Part shown: one piece after another, positions 48,777 through 57,888 of the stretch | How positions within the stretch are numbered: the stretch's first letter is position 1 | Layout: each line of letters begins with the position of its first letter | From: Flavobacterium caseinilyticum | Lineage (GTDB): Bacteria > Bacteroidota > Bacteroidia > Flavobacteriales > Flavobacteriaceae | DNA length: 64,000 nt | Direction of reading: 5' to 3' | Assembly: GCF_004349085.1 (NCBI RefSeq) | Contig: NZ_SMFM01000009.1 | Coordinates: 1 to 64,000, forward strand | Made by a program: the position numbers and the translations under genes | Notes under the pieces: generated by a model | Seen by the model: the letters and a program-made list of their open reading frames with translations, nothing else | Database searches by the model: none | Told to the model about the DNA's origin: nothing

Positions 48777-49943
48777 TTATTTGGCTAAAAGTTCTAAAAT
48801 TTTAGCTCTAAGTTCAGCTCCTCTTAAATCTTTTGCTACAACTTTTCCTGACGCATCAAGAATAAAAGTGGCAGGGATTGACTGAACATTGTATTGAGCA
48901 GCTATCGGTTCATCCCAAAATTTTAAATTTGAAACCTGGTTCCATGTTAGCTTATCTTTTGCAATTGCATCTTTCCATGCTTTTGCGTCTTTATCTAAAG
49001 AAACACCGATAATATTAAGCCCTTTGCCGTGTAACTCATTGTAAAGAGCTACAACATTTGGGTTCTCCTGACGACATGGACCACACCAGGAAGCCCAAAA
49101 ATCTACTATTGTTACTTTCCCTAAACTTTCTTTCAAAGAAATTATTTTACCTTGAGGATTAGGTCCGGAAAAATCTGCTCTTCATTTTGCATCTGTGGTA
49201 GGCGCTGCTGGCGCTCCAACTGCTGGCATTCCTTTTACCTCAGCTAATTTAGCTTTAATTGCTATTCCCGGCTTAGTTTTTTTCAATGATTCATCTAAAC
49301 TATTGTATAATTTTTCTGATTTTGCAACATCAGCAGTTGGATCATTTAACATTCCTTGAATGATTAAAGCTGAGATAAAAGATTTTGGATGTGATTCAGC
49401 ATATGTTATGTATTTAGCTTTTGAAGTAGTAGCAACCTCTTCTTGAATCGCAGAAAATTCTTTCATCAAACTATTGATAACTACTGTATCTTTAGCTTGC
49501 TGTGCTGCATTCATTGCCTGCATGTTTTTAGTTTGGAAATCCATTAACTTCTTTTGAACTTTAGTGATGTCCTGGTTGAAACTAGTGTATTCGTCATTGT
49601 TATATGTTCCTGAAACTTTAGAAATTGAGATGCTATCTTTGTTTATGGCAATAGTAACTTCTCCATTTTCTAATATAAAAGGTATTTTAGCTTGTGCTCC
49701 TTCTAACTGAATTGCGTAAAAAGCAGGCTCTGTAATTGATCCTTTCATTTCAAATTTACCATTTTCAACTTTTACCGTATCTTTTGGCAGCATCGCTCCT
49801 GTTGCATCTTGGGTTTCTAAGATGATAGTTTTACCATTTTCAATTCCTGTTGCAGTACCTGAAATGATGTATTCGTCTTTGCCAACTTTGTTACAAGAAA
49901 TTAAAACAACAGCAGCAGAAAGTAAAAAAATTATTTTTTTCAT
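48777..49943 (-). pseudogene. DUF4369-TlpA thiol-disulfide oxidoreductase, split by an in-frame stop
   Basis: Codons 1-253 (49943-49185) encode a lipoprotein signal (LSAAVVLISCNK) and a DUF4369 domain. A TGA at 49182-49184 follows. Translation in the same frame then continues RADFSGPNPQGKIISLKESLGKVTIVDFWASWCGPCRQENPNVV..., a thioredoxin-like TlpA/ResA domain with the CGPC active site, to 48777, giving about 388 residues as in intact homologues. The frame is exactly preserved (807 nt from start to the internal ATG), so it is a nonsense change rather than a frameshift. The redox domain is made only by readthrough or an internal start. A sequencing error is possible. Confidence 0.88.
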
Positions 49944-49971
49944 TATAAATTAGTTAATTGAGTTAAGTCTG

Positions 49972-49979
49972 CAAAAGTA
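49972..49979 (-). promoter_or_regulatory. Candidate -7 box TACTTTTG of the tlpA-like gene
   Basis: Minus-strand TACTTTTG (TAnnTTTG) lies 28 bp before the start codon at 49943, a normal leader. A clear -33 TTTG is not evident. The remaining intergenic DNA up to 50240 shows no gene. Confidence 0.5.
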
Positions 49980-50240
49980 TTTAAAATTATAATTTATAAA
50001 TACTTTTATTCCCTAAATTTTTGTTATTGTTCCTTAATTTTTAATTGTAAGTAGATCAACACCGATTTTTTGTGATTGCTAATGCTGTTTTTATAAAGAT
50101 GAACCCGTTTGATAAAGGGAGTTTTTATCAGAAAAGTGCCTATTGACTGAATGTTATCTACGCCGCCAAGAATTGTAAAGCTATTAAAAAGGAGATATTT
50201 AATAAAAAAAGAAAACTAAAAAACAGGAAGGTTTCTTTGT

Positions 50241-50480
50241 TTAATTATTGGTTGAATTGTATTTCATTATGCATTTTTCAATGTCCGCTTCGGCATGCTC
50301 TAATTCATTTACAGTAATTTTGATATCTAAGTTTACGGTCCTTAATTCTTTGTGTAATACCGAGCAAATAGGGTTTGAAAGTAGACTCAAATCTATTTTT
50401 GCTCTTTGTCTTTCCAGAATATCAAGTGTTTCTTTTGCTTTTTTAAATTGCGATTTGTACCTAATGCAAGGATCTTCCAT
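50241..50480 (-). CDS. Hypothetical coiled-coil protein, about 79 aa
   Basis: From the ATG at 50480 (MEDPCIRYKSQFKKAKETLDILERQRAKIDLSLLSNPICSVLHKELRTVNLDIKITVNELEHAEADIEKCIMKYN). Heptad-like pattern over most of its length, two cysteines, no signal. I do not recognise the family. A start 5 codons upstream (50495) is also possible. Confidence 0.55.
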   Translation of the reverse strand: MEDPCIRYKSQFKKAKETLDILERQRAKIDLSLLSNPICSVLHKELRTVNLDIKITVNELEHAEADIEKCIMKYNSTNN

Positions 50481-50596
50481 AATTATTAATATCAATTTTG
50501 ATTTTTCAGGACTGCTAAAGTACTAAAAACATGCTGATTAAACAACCGTAATTTTACTGATTTTTCACTCATTTTTTAAAAGCCGCTTAAAACAAA

Positions 50597-50623
50597 AAAA
50601 GCATCCTTAAGAAGGATGCTTTG
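50597..50623 (-). terminator. Terminator of the KTSC/DnaJ-like gene
   Basis: AAAGCATCCTT pairs with AAGGATGCTTT around a short AAG loop. On the minus strand it is followed by TTTTTTT. It sits about 25 bp past the stop codon at 50647. Confidence 0.88.
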
Positions 50624-50646
50624 GTATTTTTAATTTTGAAAAAAAC

Positions 50647-51087
50647 CTAATCTTGATTGATCGTTTTTCTCCAAGTAAATGAATTCAGGATATGTCTTTT
50701 TGCAAATCTTCCAGGAGAATCTGCGTTCACCATTTTTACATAAGTTGCTTTTGGAACACTGATGTATTCGTAAACACTTCCGTTTGAAAAATTGATGATT
50801 AATCTTCCTTCAACAAATTTATAATCTGTAATTGTGGATGTAGCTATGGTTTCAGTATACTCAGGTAAGTTTGCTTTTATAGTTTCAGGATTGATGCTTA
50901 CCAAAAAGTGATATGCTTCAATAATTTTTTTACTATTTTCTTCAGCAGCTTTTAATCCAGCTTCATCGCCCGAAAATTTGTCAGGATGCGCTTCTTTCAT
51001 CGCATTACGATAAATCGTTTTCAAATCTTTTAGCTCTGCAGTTTTGTCTACATTTAGCAGTTTGCGGTATTCAACTATTTTTTTCAT
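50647..51087 (-). CDS. DnaJ-like plus KTSC domain protein
   Basis: 146 residues. Residues 1-65 form a J-domain-like helical hairpin with the HPD tripeptide (YRKLLNVDKTAELKDLKTIYRNAMKEAHPDKFSGDEAG). Residues about 85-140 are a KTSC domain (YKFVEGRLIINFSNGSVYEYISVPKATYVKMVNADSPGRFAKRHI). The combination is common in Flavobacteriaceae. A co-chaperone or RNA-associated role is suggested by the domains only. Confidence 0.85.
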   Translation of the reverse strand: MKKIVEYRKLLNVDKTAELKDLKTIYRNAMKEAHPDKFSGDEAGLKAAEENSKKIIEAYHFLVSINPETIKANLPEYTETIATSTITDYKFVEGRLIINFSNGSVYEYISVPKATYVKMVNADSPGRFAKRHILNSFTWRKTINQD

Positions 51088-51260
51088 AAATAAGGTAACT
51101 ACTTGTCTTTTACTATAAAATCAATGTAATTTGATTTCAAAATCGACAAATTTTTTGCAAAGGTACACTTTTTTTTATTTTTTTGGTTTCACACCAATAA
51201 ATTTTCCTAAAAAAGTACTTTTTAATGTTCTTATTTGAATATTTTAGAAGTTAAAAGCAA

Positions 51261-51506
51261 CTATTGTTGTGGCTTATTATTTGCTTTATCGAAGTTTTTC
51301 GATTTTTTTGGATATTTGTTATAACTGATATCACTTGGATTTTCAATAATTGATTTTATCGTAATGTAATCTCCTATAGCGTGTTTCTGTGCCATTTTAT
51401 AATCTAAAAGATACACACCACAAAAAAAGTTGTTATTTTCATCTTTTTCCATAATTCCGGTGAAAACACCTTTTTGTAACATTCTTTCTTCAGCAGCTTT
51501 AGTCAT
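51261..51506 (-). CDS. Conserved hypothetical 81-aa protein
   Basis: 81 residues: MTKAAEERMLQKGVFTGIMEKDENNNFFCGVYLLDYKMAQKHAIGDYITIKSIIENPSDISYNKYPKKSKNF and a polar tail. The middle reads as a small beta-barrel-like fold. No signal and no known motif. Its own transcription unit on the minus strand. Confidence 0.6.
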   Translation of the reverse strand: MTKAAEERMLQKGVFTGIMEKDENNNFFCGVYLLDYKMAQKHAIGDYITIKSIIENPSDISYNKYPKKSKNFDKANNKPQQ

Positions 51507-51596
51507 AATCCGTTTATTTTAAAAATTCTAGTTGGCAAAGTTAATCAAATATTGTTTGTCTTGCTACGAATTGGGCATTCTGATTACCTTTGTATC

Positions 51597-52142
51597 ATGG
51601 AAAAAAATTTTCGACCAAACCCTAATTCGTTCAAGAATACGTTCTGTGTTTTTAATGAAGTAGCTATTGAGTCTATAAATGGATTGAAAATCCAGTACGA
51701 CAGTAAATCTGGAAGTAAATATTACTACACTAAAATAGGTATGTATCGCTTGTCAAATCATTGGGGTCGCTTGGCTAATAGTAAATGGCGTTTAGAACCC
51801 TTGGAACCTGAAACTATTTCTAAAATTAAATTGGGTTTCGCCTCTTGGGAAAATTTTTATCCCGATAATGCTGTTGAAGGACTCTATTATTTAGAGGCAA
51901 ATTTCCAAAAGAGGACGGTCAATTACCAACACAAGAATAATCCAAACTACGATAAAAAGGCAATTTTAAGAACGAGCTTTGAAACCACTAAACGCATCAA
52001 ACAAGTTCGGAATCTATTCAGTCTTACTTCCTGGGCCAAGTATTTTGAATATGATGATATAGATGATTTGCGAAAAAAAATCATCCAGCAACTAATTTTC
52101 ACCAATAAAACTTTGGAGGAAATAAAAAAAGAATTCATCTGA
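51597..52142 (+). CDS. Conserved hypothetical protein, about 181 aa
   Basis: From the ATG at 51597 (MEKNFRPNPNSFKNTFCVFNEVAIESINGLKIQYDSKSGSKYYYTKIGMYRLSNHWGRLANSKWRLEP), preferred to an upstream start in a hydrophobic run. The W/Y-rich first half and the C-terminal helix (DDIDDLRKKIIQQLIFTNKTLEEIKKEF) look like a soluble globular protein. Function unknown. Confidence 0.65.
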   Translation: MEKNFRPNPNSFKNTFCVFNEVAIESINGLKIQYDSKSGSKYYYTKIGMYRLSNHWGRLANSKWRLEPLEPETISKIKLGFASWENFYPDNAVEGLYYLEANFQKRTVNYQHKNNPNYDKKAILRTSFETTKRIKQVRNLFSLTSWAKYFEYDDIDDLRKKIIQQLIFTNKTLEEIKKEFI

Positions 52143-52189
52143 GATTTCTAATTTCAGTCTCTTTGCGATTCAAAATTCAGCTTAAACTT

Positions 52190-52585
52190 TTAATCATTCG
52201 AAGCAATCAATACTAAATCATTTACTGTAACTGGTTTGGATAAATAGCCTAAAATATTTTGATAAGACTTTGATTTGTTTTTATCCTCAACGGCAATAGA
52301 GGAGCTGACAATGTATACTACGATTTCTTTAGGAAATTTAGGTTTTATCAATCCCATTTCTTCCATGAATTCCCAACCATCCATAATTGGCATATTGATG
52401 TCCAATAAAATAATATCCGGAAGATCTGCATTATTTTCTAATGAAGTATGAAGGTCATCAATAGCTTCTTTTCCATTTTTAAAAGTGGAAATGACAGAAA
52501 ACATGTCAGATTTTTGAATTATTTTATTAACGATGATTTGGTAAATAGCATCATCGTCTACTATCCAGATTGCTTTTTTTGTCAT
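52190..52585 (-). CDS. Response regulator receiver protein
   Basis: 131 residues, a complete receiver: AIWIVDDDAIYQIIVNKII (acidic pair), PDIILLDINMPIMDGWEFMEEM (phospho-acceptor Asp in LLDINMP), YIVSSSIAVEDKNKS (Ser/Thr switch) and GYLSKPVT (Lys). No output domain. Its start overlaps the stop of the histidine kinase by 4 bp, so the two form a coupled pair. Confidence 0.93.
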   Translation of the reverse strand: MTKKAIWIVDDDAIYQIIVNKIIQKSDMFSVISTFKNGKEAIDDLHTSLENNADLPDIILLDINMPIMDGWEFMEEMGLIKPKFPKEIVVYIVSSSIAVEDKNKSKSYQNILGYLSKPVTVNDLVLIASND

Positions 52586-55425
52586 TGAATATAGATTTTA
52601 AATGTAGTTCCAATATTTGGCTCACTTTCCACGGTAATATTTCCTCCCATGGCATCAATTTGATTCTTTGTAATAAACAATCCAATTCCTTTTGAATCAG
52701 AATTATTAGTGAAAGTTTTATACATTCCAAAAATTTTGTCCGCATTTTTGACAAGGTCAATTCCTATGCCGTTATCCGAAATTTGTAAAACTTTCATATC
52801 GTTTTCGACAAGTAATTTAATTTTTATGATTGGTTTACGTGAAGGATGTCTGTATCTGATAGAATTTGAAATGATATTATAAAGGATGCTTTCCAGATAA
52901 GCAGGATTGTAATTAATCATTGCTTCATCGGGTATTTTTGTTAAAATCGTTACTTCATTGGTTGTGATTTGTTCCGACAGTACGTTTCTTACAGTAGTGA
53001 TGTACTGCTCTAAATTTAAAGGTTCCGATACCAAACCAATATTTGTTCTAATGTTGATTACTTCGTTTAAATGAAGCATGGTTTCGTTGAGCGAACTTGA
53101 TACTGTTTTTAATAATTCCATCATTTGTTCTCGTTCTTCTTCAGTTTCCGAGGATTCAATCAAAGAGACAATAGAGGCAATGTTACTGGTGTGCGATCTT
53201 AAATTATGAGAAACGATATAAGAGAAGTTTAGCAGTCTTTTGTTTTGTTCGGTAACCAGGTTGAACGAGTTATGCAGTTCCTTTTCTGCTTCTTTTGTTT
53301 TCGTGATATCAATCATTATACCTCGTAAACTTTTTGCTTTGCCGTTTTCAATTACAGTATTTACAATATCTCTCAGCCAAACAATTGAACCGTTTTTTGC
53401 AACCATTCGGTATTCAAAATCATGATCTAAAACATCATTTGTTTTTATTTTGCAATAGTCCTGAACCCATTTGCTATCTTCGGAATAGATATGATCACGC
53501 CAAAATGTTGGATTTCCCAGCCATTCTTCCGGAGTATATCCCAAAATATTCTCTACTTTTTGACTGATAAAATTAAAATTAAAAGTAGCTGCGTCGCATT
53601 CCCAAACAATTCCGTCAATAGTATTTATAAGCGATTCGACTCTTTGTTGCGAATTGAGAATTATATTTTCAGAGGATTTACGATCTGTTATGTCTTCCGT
53701 TGAAACAATGATACGCTCTAATGTTTTTTCATAACCACGAATGACGTTCCACCTTAAATTCACATCTCGGAATTCGCCGTCTTTATTTTTTATTTTGGTG
53801 TCTACAATCAATTTTTTTTCGCCTTGTGTTATAGCAATTAATTGTTTTGTGAAATCCGTAATAGAATTTTTATCAATTATTTGTGCAAGATCTAAAATTA
53901 ATTCATTTTTTGTTTTGACTTGATGAAGATCCAGGCACATCGTATTGACATCAATAATTTTTACCAAGGAAATGCATTTTTCAACAACATCAGGATGCAT
54001 TTTGAAATAAAGAGAAACAGTTTCAAGACTTTCACCGACAAGTTTTAAATCTTGCAAATAATTTTTCACTTCAGAGAAATCTTCTTCCCATAAAGGAATA
54101 GGAGAGTCCTCGAACAAACTTTTGAATCTAATTTCACTTTTTTTGATTAATTTTTCACTTTCTTTTTTTGCTGAAATATCTTCAACAATGGAAATATGGG
54201 TGGTAACTTTTTTGTCTTTTTTAAAAAGTGGTGATACGGTAAGATTTACCCACACAATACCGCCTGATTTTGTATAATACCGTTTCTCCATAGAATACTC
54301 ATTGATTTTTCCATCCCTAAGTTTTTCTAAGTTCATTAAATCCTCCTCTAAATCTTCTGGGTGCGTCACAGATTGAAAATTCCTCTCTTTCATTTCTTGT
54401 TGAGAGTATCCTAGTAATTGACAATATTGATTATTGATTTCAATAAAATCTCCTGTAAACGAGTTTATGTGTGCAATTCCAACCGCTGCCTGATCAAATA
54501 TGGCTTGAAATTTTATTTCTGAATTCAGTAATTTAGTGGCTTGAGTATTTACTAAAGATTGTAACTCTTCGGGTATTTTTAAAAGTGTAAATATTAAAAC
54601 CCCAAAAAGTGCTGCCAGAATAATTCCAATAATTCCAGGAATTACTATCTGAGAATAAAGATAATTCTGATGTTTTGATATTAAGTATAAATTCCATTCG
54701 CCATCCGGTATAAGAGTACTAATGCTATAATTTTTTGAAAAGTCAGTTTTATTAGGTAGATAGAAAATCTCTTTTTGTTTTTCAATATCATATTTTGAAA
54801 ACTGAAAATAATATTTAGAATCATCTACGTTTTTAATTCCCGAAGTATTTAAAAAAGTTTCTAACCTAATAATAACTGCTGAAAAACCCCAAAACTTATT
54901 ATTTCGAAAAACGGGTAACCTTCCTACGATTCCAACTCCGCCTTGTTTTAATTCAAATGGGCCTGCAAAATACATCTTTTTTTTAGCGATCGACTTTAAG
55001 GCTTCGTCCCTAAGATGAGGCGTTTTTATAATATTTAAATTTAACGCTGTTTCATTTCCTTCAAGAGGGTAAGTATATTTAATAATTCCATTGGGAACCA
55101 ATTGAACAGCATCAATATTGGGATTTGATTCCATTAGTTTTTCACTTACATAATCAAAATTTTCAGGAATGCCTTTATCGTTGATTGTTAATGCCAGGGT
55201 TAAAGTGGTCGTATAGCAGTTTTTAAGTGCCTGTTCGATATTTTGATGAACAACTTGCAATATGTTGTTCATTTCCCGCTGTTCATCTTCTTTTATTAGT
55301 TTGTACTGCTGTGAGACTATGAAGGCTGCCACATAACTTAAGAATAAAAATGTTATGAAGCCAGTTGTTTTTGGCCTTTTTAAGAACCAGTGAATGAATT
55401 TTGTGTGTTTATTTTTGGACTTCAT
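52582..55425 (-). CDS. CHASE-PAS sensor histidine kinase
   Basis: 947 residues. First membrane helix about 17-38, a periplasmic CHASE-type sensor domain to about 262, second helix about 263-287, then at least three PAS/PAC segments (FQAIFDQAAVGIAHINSFTGDFIEINNQYCQLLGYSQQEMKERN; IKNKDGEFRDVNLRW; ILGYTPEEWLGNPTFWRDHIYSEDS), an atypical H-box FSYIVSHNLRSHTSNIASIVSL (H740) and HATPase_c (ILYNIISNSIRYRHPSR, LQISDNGIGIDLV, SKGIGLFITK). Membrane signal sensor that phosphorylates the downstream single-domain regulator. Signal unknown. Confidence 0.92.
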   Translation of the reverse strand: MKSKNKHTKFIHWFLKRPKTTGFITFLFLSYVAAFIVSQQYKLIKEDEQREMNNILQVVHQNIEQALKNCYTTTLTLALTINDKGIPENFDYVSEKLMESNPNIDAVQLVPNGIIKYTYPLEGNETALNLNIIKTPHLRDEALKSIAKKKMYFAGPFELKQGGVGIVGRLPVFRNNKFWGFSAVIIRLETFLNTSGIKNVDDSKYYFQFSKYDIEKQKEIFYLPNKTDFSKNYSISTLIPDGEWNLYLISKHQNYLYSQIVIPGIIGIILAALFGVLIFTLLKIPEELQSLVNTQATKLLNSEIKFQAIFDQAAVGIAHINSFTGDFIEINNQYCQLLGYSQQEMKERNFQSVTHPEDLEEDLMNLEKLRDGKINEYSMEKRYYTKSGGIVWVNLTVSPLFKKDKKVTTHISIVEDISAKKESEKLIKKSEIRFKSLFEDSPIPLWEEDFSEVKNYLQDLKLVGESLETVSLYFKMHPDVVEKCISLVKIIDVNTMCLDLHQVKTKNELILDLAQIIDKNSITDFTKQLIAITQGEKKLIVDTKIKNKDGEFRDVNLRWNVIRGYEKTLERIIVSTEDITDRKSSENIILNSQQRVESLINTIDGIVWECDAATFNFNFISQKVENILGYTPEEWLGNPTFWRDHIYSEDSKWVQDYCKIKTNDVLDHDFEYRMVAKNGSIVWLRDIVNTVIENGKAKSLRGIMIDITKTKEAEKELHNSFNLVTEQNKRLLNFSYIVSHNLRSHTSNIASIVSLIESSETEEEREQMMELLKTVSSSLNETMLHLNEVINIRTNIGLVSEPLNLEQYITTVRNVLSEQITTNEVTILTKIPDEAMINYNPAYLESILYNIISNSIRYRHPSRKPIIKIKLLVENDMKVLQISDNGIGIDLVKNADKIFGMYKTFTNNSDSKGIGLFITKNQIDAMGGNITVESEPNIGTTFKIYIQ

Positions 55426-55784
55426 TTATCGTAATAGCAGATTTGGGAGGCAACTTGGTTCAAAAAATAAAGATATAAAAAAAAATGAATTAGCAAAATA
55501 ATTTATTAAGTACAGTCCTATTCTTTATAATTTAATTCGAAAATACTTTGTAATACATATTGCAATGAGCATTAAGGTTTACAACCTTACGCATTATAAA
55601 ATAATAGACCTGATTTTAAATAAATTAGTTCTATCAACGTTGTGAATAACTACCAAATTGTTTCTGCAATTTTTTAGCAAACTAAAACTACCAAACTAAA
55701 ACTATTTTAGTTTCAATAATAAATCCGAACTTTGCAGCAGTTTAGGAATCAAATAATTGATTTGATTCTTTAAAAATAAAAGTC
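55426..55784. other. Intergenic region upstream of the histidine kinase
   Basis: No gene is seen in this 360-bp AT-rich gap between divergent genes. It contains a short hairpin TAAGGTT-TAC-AACCTTA (55573-55589) and a doubled CAAACTAAAACTA word at about 55676-55705. Promoters for both flanking units should lie here. Confidence 0.4.
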
Positions 55785-55934
55785 ATGAGCAGAAATAACG
55801 AAAGAAATATAAAAAAACATAACGATAAGTTACACAAAGCGCAAGACAAGGCCAAACAATCCGTGTTACTGCGAAAGGAAAAGCTAAAACAAATTACTAA
55901 AAAGTTTAATGAAGACAAAGCTTCAGAAGAATAA
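55785..55934 (+). CDS. Small basic protein, 49 aa
   Basis: ATG at 55785 opens 49 codons (MSRNNERNIKKHNDKLHKAQ...KASEE) rich in Lys/Asn/Gln, predicted as one long helix. It is followed 15 bp later by the acidic 80-aa gene, suggesting a two-gene unit with opposite charges. Short, so coding is supported mainly by spacing and a regular amino-acid pattern. Confidence 0.5.
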   Translation: MSRNNERNIKKHNDKLHKAQDKAKQSVLLRKEKLKQITKKFNEDKASEE

Positions 55935-55949
55935 TATAAAACTCGTGTC

Positions 55950-56192
55950 ATGGAAAAAAATAGATTTAACGAAGTGAAAGATGGAGTTCAGCAAATAATT
56001 GATTTTATTGCCGAAAAAAATGCCAAAGAAGCCAACAATAAATTAGCGGACGTCAGCGAGGAATTAGATGAACTCCTTGATTTTGCTGAGGAAGATGAAG
56101 ATCTGATGGAAATAAGCCGTTATCAAGTGTTATTGAATCAGCTACATCAACGAATAGTAGGGCTTAATGGTCAGGCAACGAATCCAATTTAA
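55950..56192 (+). CDS. Hypothetical acidic helical protein, 80 aa
   Basis: 80 residues: MEKNRFNEVKDGVQQIIDFIAEKNAKEANNKLADVSEELDELLDFAEEDEDLMEISRYQVLLNQLHQRIVGLNGQ. Entirely helical in appearance, strongly acidic in the centre. No known motif. It lies 20 bp before the YchJ-family gene on the same strand. Confidence 0.65.
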   Translation: MEKNRFNEVKDGVQQIIDFIAEKNAKEANNKLADVSEELDELLDFAEEDEDLMEISRYQVLLNQLHQRIVGLNGQATNPI

Positions 56193-56212
56193 ACGATTTT
56201 CATCAAAAAATA

Positions 56213-56593
56213 ATGGCAAATAAGTGTTATTGCGGTTCCGATAAAATTTTTCAGGACTGTTGTGAACCAATTATAAAAGGCATTCAAAAAGCGCCAACAG
56301 CTGAATCCTTGATGCGTTCCCGATATTCGGCTTATGCAACTCATCAAGCCGATTATTTGTTGGAAACCACTCATATTTCAGAACGGAAATACTATTCGAA
56401 ATCCGACATTCTAAATTGGGCAACTTCAAATCAATGGCTTCAATTAGAGATTATAAATGCTACAGAAAATACGGTGGAATTCAAAGCTTATTTTTTGGAC
56501 AGCAAACGTCAAAAACAAATTCATCATGAACTTTCGACATTCAAATTCGAAAATGGAAGTTGGTTCTACGTAGATGGACAATTTTTTAATTAG
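56213..56593 (+). CDS. YchJ-family SEC-C motif protein
   Basis: 126 residues starting MANKCYCGSDKIFQDCCEPIIKG, an N-terminal SEC-C-type zinc motif (C-x-C...CC), followed by APTAESLMRSRYSAYATHQADYLLETTH and a NTF2-like body (VEFKAYFLDSKRQKQIHHELSTFKFENGSWFYVDGQ). This is the UPF0225/YchJ family, of unclear cellular role. Confidence 0.9.
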   Translation: MANKCYCGSDKIFQDCCEPIIKGIQKAPTAESLMRSRYSAYATHQADYLLETTHISERKYYSKSDILNWATSNQWLQLEIINATENTVEFKAYFLDSKRQKQIHHELSTFKFENGSWFYVDGQFFN

Positions 56594-56684
56594 CTTAATT
56601 ATATCCTTTTCACAGTATTGTTTTAACTAAAAATTAATAAACGTTTGTATTCAGTACATTTTTATTGATGTAATTTTATTGTCT

Positions 56685-57803
56685 ATGAAAAATGATAATA
56701 AAAAAGGATTTTATTTCAAGCAATACGAAGCGCCATTCCAGACTCCGTTTGATAAACTCTTTGGTATTTTCAAAGAGTTAATTACGCATACTTCGGGAGA
56801 TTTTGATGAAGCAATCGACTGGTTGAGGGAATTAGACAAAGAATATAAACTCACCGATGAACACTATACCATCGATGATTTTATCGAAGATTTAAAGAAA
56901 AAAGGCTACATCCGCGACGAACTCAAAGAGGATGGAACCTCGGGAATTGGAATTACTGCCAAGACGGAGCGCGCCATTCGACAACAAGCGTTAGACAACA
57001 TTTTTGGTAATCTAAAACGCTCTGGAAGCGGTAATCACAAAACCAAACATTCCGGAAACGGAGACGAACATACCGGTGAATTTCGGGAGTTTCATTTTGG
57101 TGACGGTCTCGAACGGATTTCGTTAACTGAAAGTTTACGCAACGCGCAAATCAATAATGGAGTGGCGGATTTTATGTTGACCGAAAATGATTTGGTTGTC
57201 GAAGAAACACAGTATAAATCTCAGATGAGTACCGTTTTGATGATAGACATCAGTCACAGTATGATTTTGTACGGAGAAGACAGAATTACGCCTGCTAAAA
57301 AGGTGGCAATGGCTCTTGCTGAATTGATTACGACCCGTTATCCAAAAGATACTTTAGATATTCTGGTTTTTGGAAACGATGCCTGGACAATTGCGATCCG
57401 GGATTTGCCGTATTTAAAAGTGGGTCCTTATCACACAAATACGGTTGCCGGTTTACAATTAGCCATGGATATTTTGCGTCGAAAAAGAAATACAAACAAG
57501 CAAATTTTCATGATTACCGATGGAAAACCAAGTTGTGTCCGCGAAAAAGACGGTTCCTATTATATGAACAGTAACGGACTCGATGAATATATTGTAGATA
57601 AATGCTACAATCAGGCACAACAAGCCCGAAAACTGCACATTCCAATCACCACTTTCATGATTGCGAATGATCCGTATCTGCAAAAATTCGTAAATAAATT
57701 CACGGAGTCAAATCAAGGTAAAGCATTTTATACCGGATTAAAAGGACTGGGAGAAATGATTTTTGAAGATTATGAAACCAATCGAAAGAAGAGAATTAAA
57801 TAG
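56685..57803 (+). CDS. VWA-domain protein (partner of a MoxR-type ATPase)
   Basis: 372 residues from the ATG at 56685 (MKNDNKKGFYFKQYEAPFQTPFDKLFGIFKELITHTSGDFDEA). The C-terminal half is a von Willebrand A domain with a MIDAS motif (VLMIDISHSMILYGEDRITPAKKVAMALAELI, D-x-S-x-S) and IFMITDGKPSCVREKDGSYY. Acting with the AAA ATPase gene 85 bp downstream it resembles the BchD/BchI or MoxR-VWA pairs that remodel or insert metal into target proteins. The target is unknown. Confidence 0.88.
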   Translation: MKNDNKKGFYFKQYEAPFQTPFDKLFGIFKELITHTSGDFDEAIDWLRELDKEYKLTDEHYTIDDFIEDLKKKGYIRDELKEDGTSGIGITAKTERAIRQQALDNIFGNLKRSGSGNHKTKHSGNGDEHTGEFREFHFGDGLERISLTESLRNAQINNGVADFMLTENDLVVEETQYKSQMSTVLMIDISHSMILYGEDRITPAKKVAMALAELITTRYPKDTLDILVFGNDAWTIAIRDLPYLKVGPYHTNTVAGLQLAMDILRRKRNTNKQIFMITDGKPSCVREKDGSYYMNSNGLDEYIVDKCYNQAQQARKLHIPITTFMIANDPYLQKFVNKFTESNQGKAFYTGLKGLGEMIFEDYETNRKKRIK

Positions 57804-57888
57804 AAGATAGTTTACAGTCTCAGTTGTCAGTTCGAGCGCAGTCGAGAACAAATTGACAATAAATAACAATAACAATTTTAAAAGCAAT

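Noticed and set aside
57820-57850. Small palindromic TTCGAGCGCAGTCGAGAA word
   Set aside because: A short, common flavobacterial intergenic repeat remnant; too short to call a feature.
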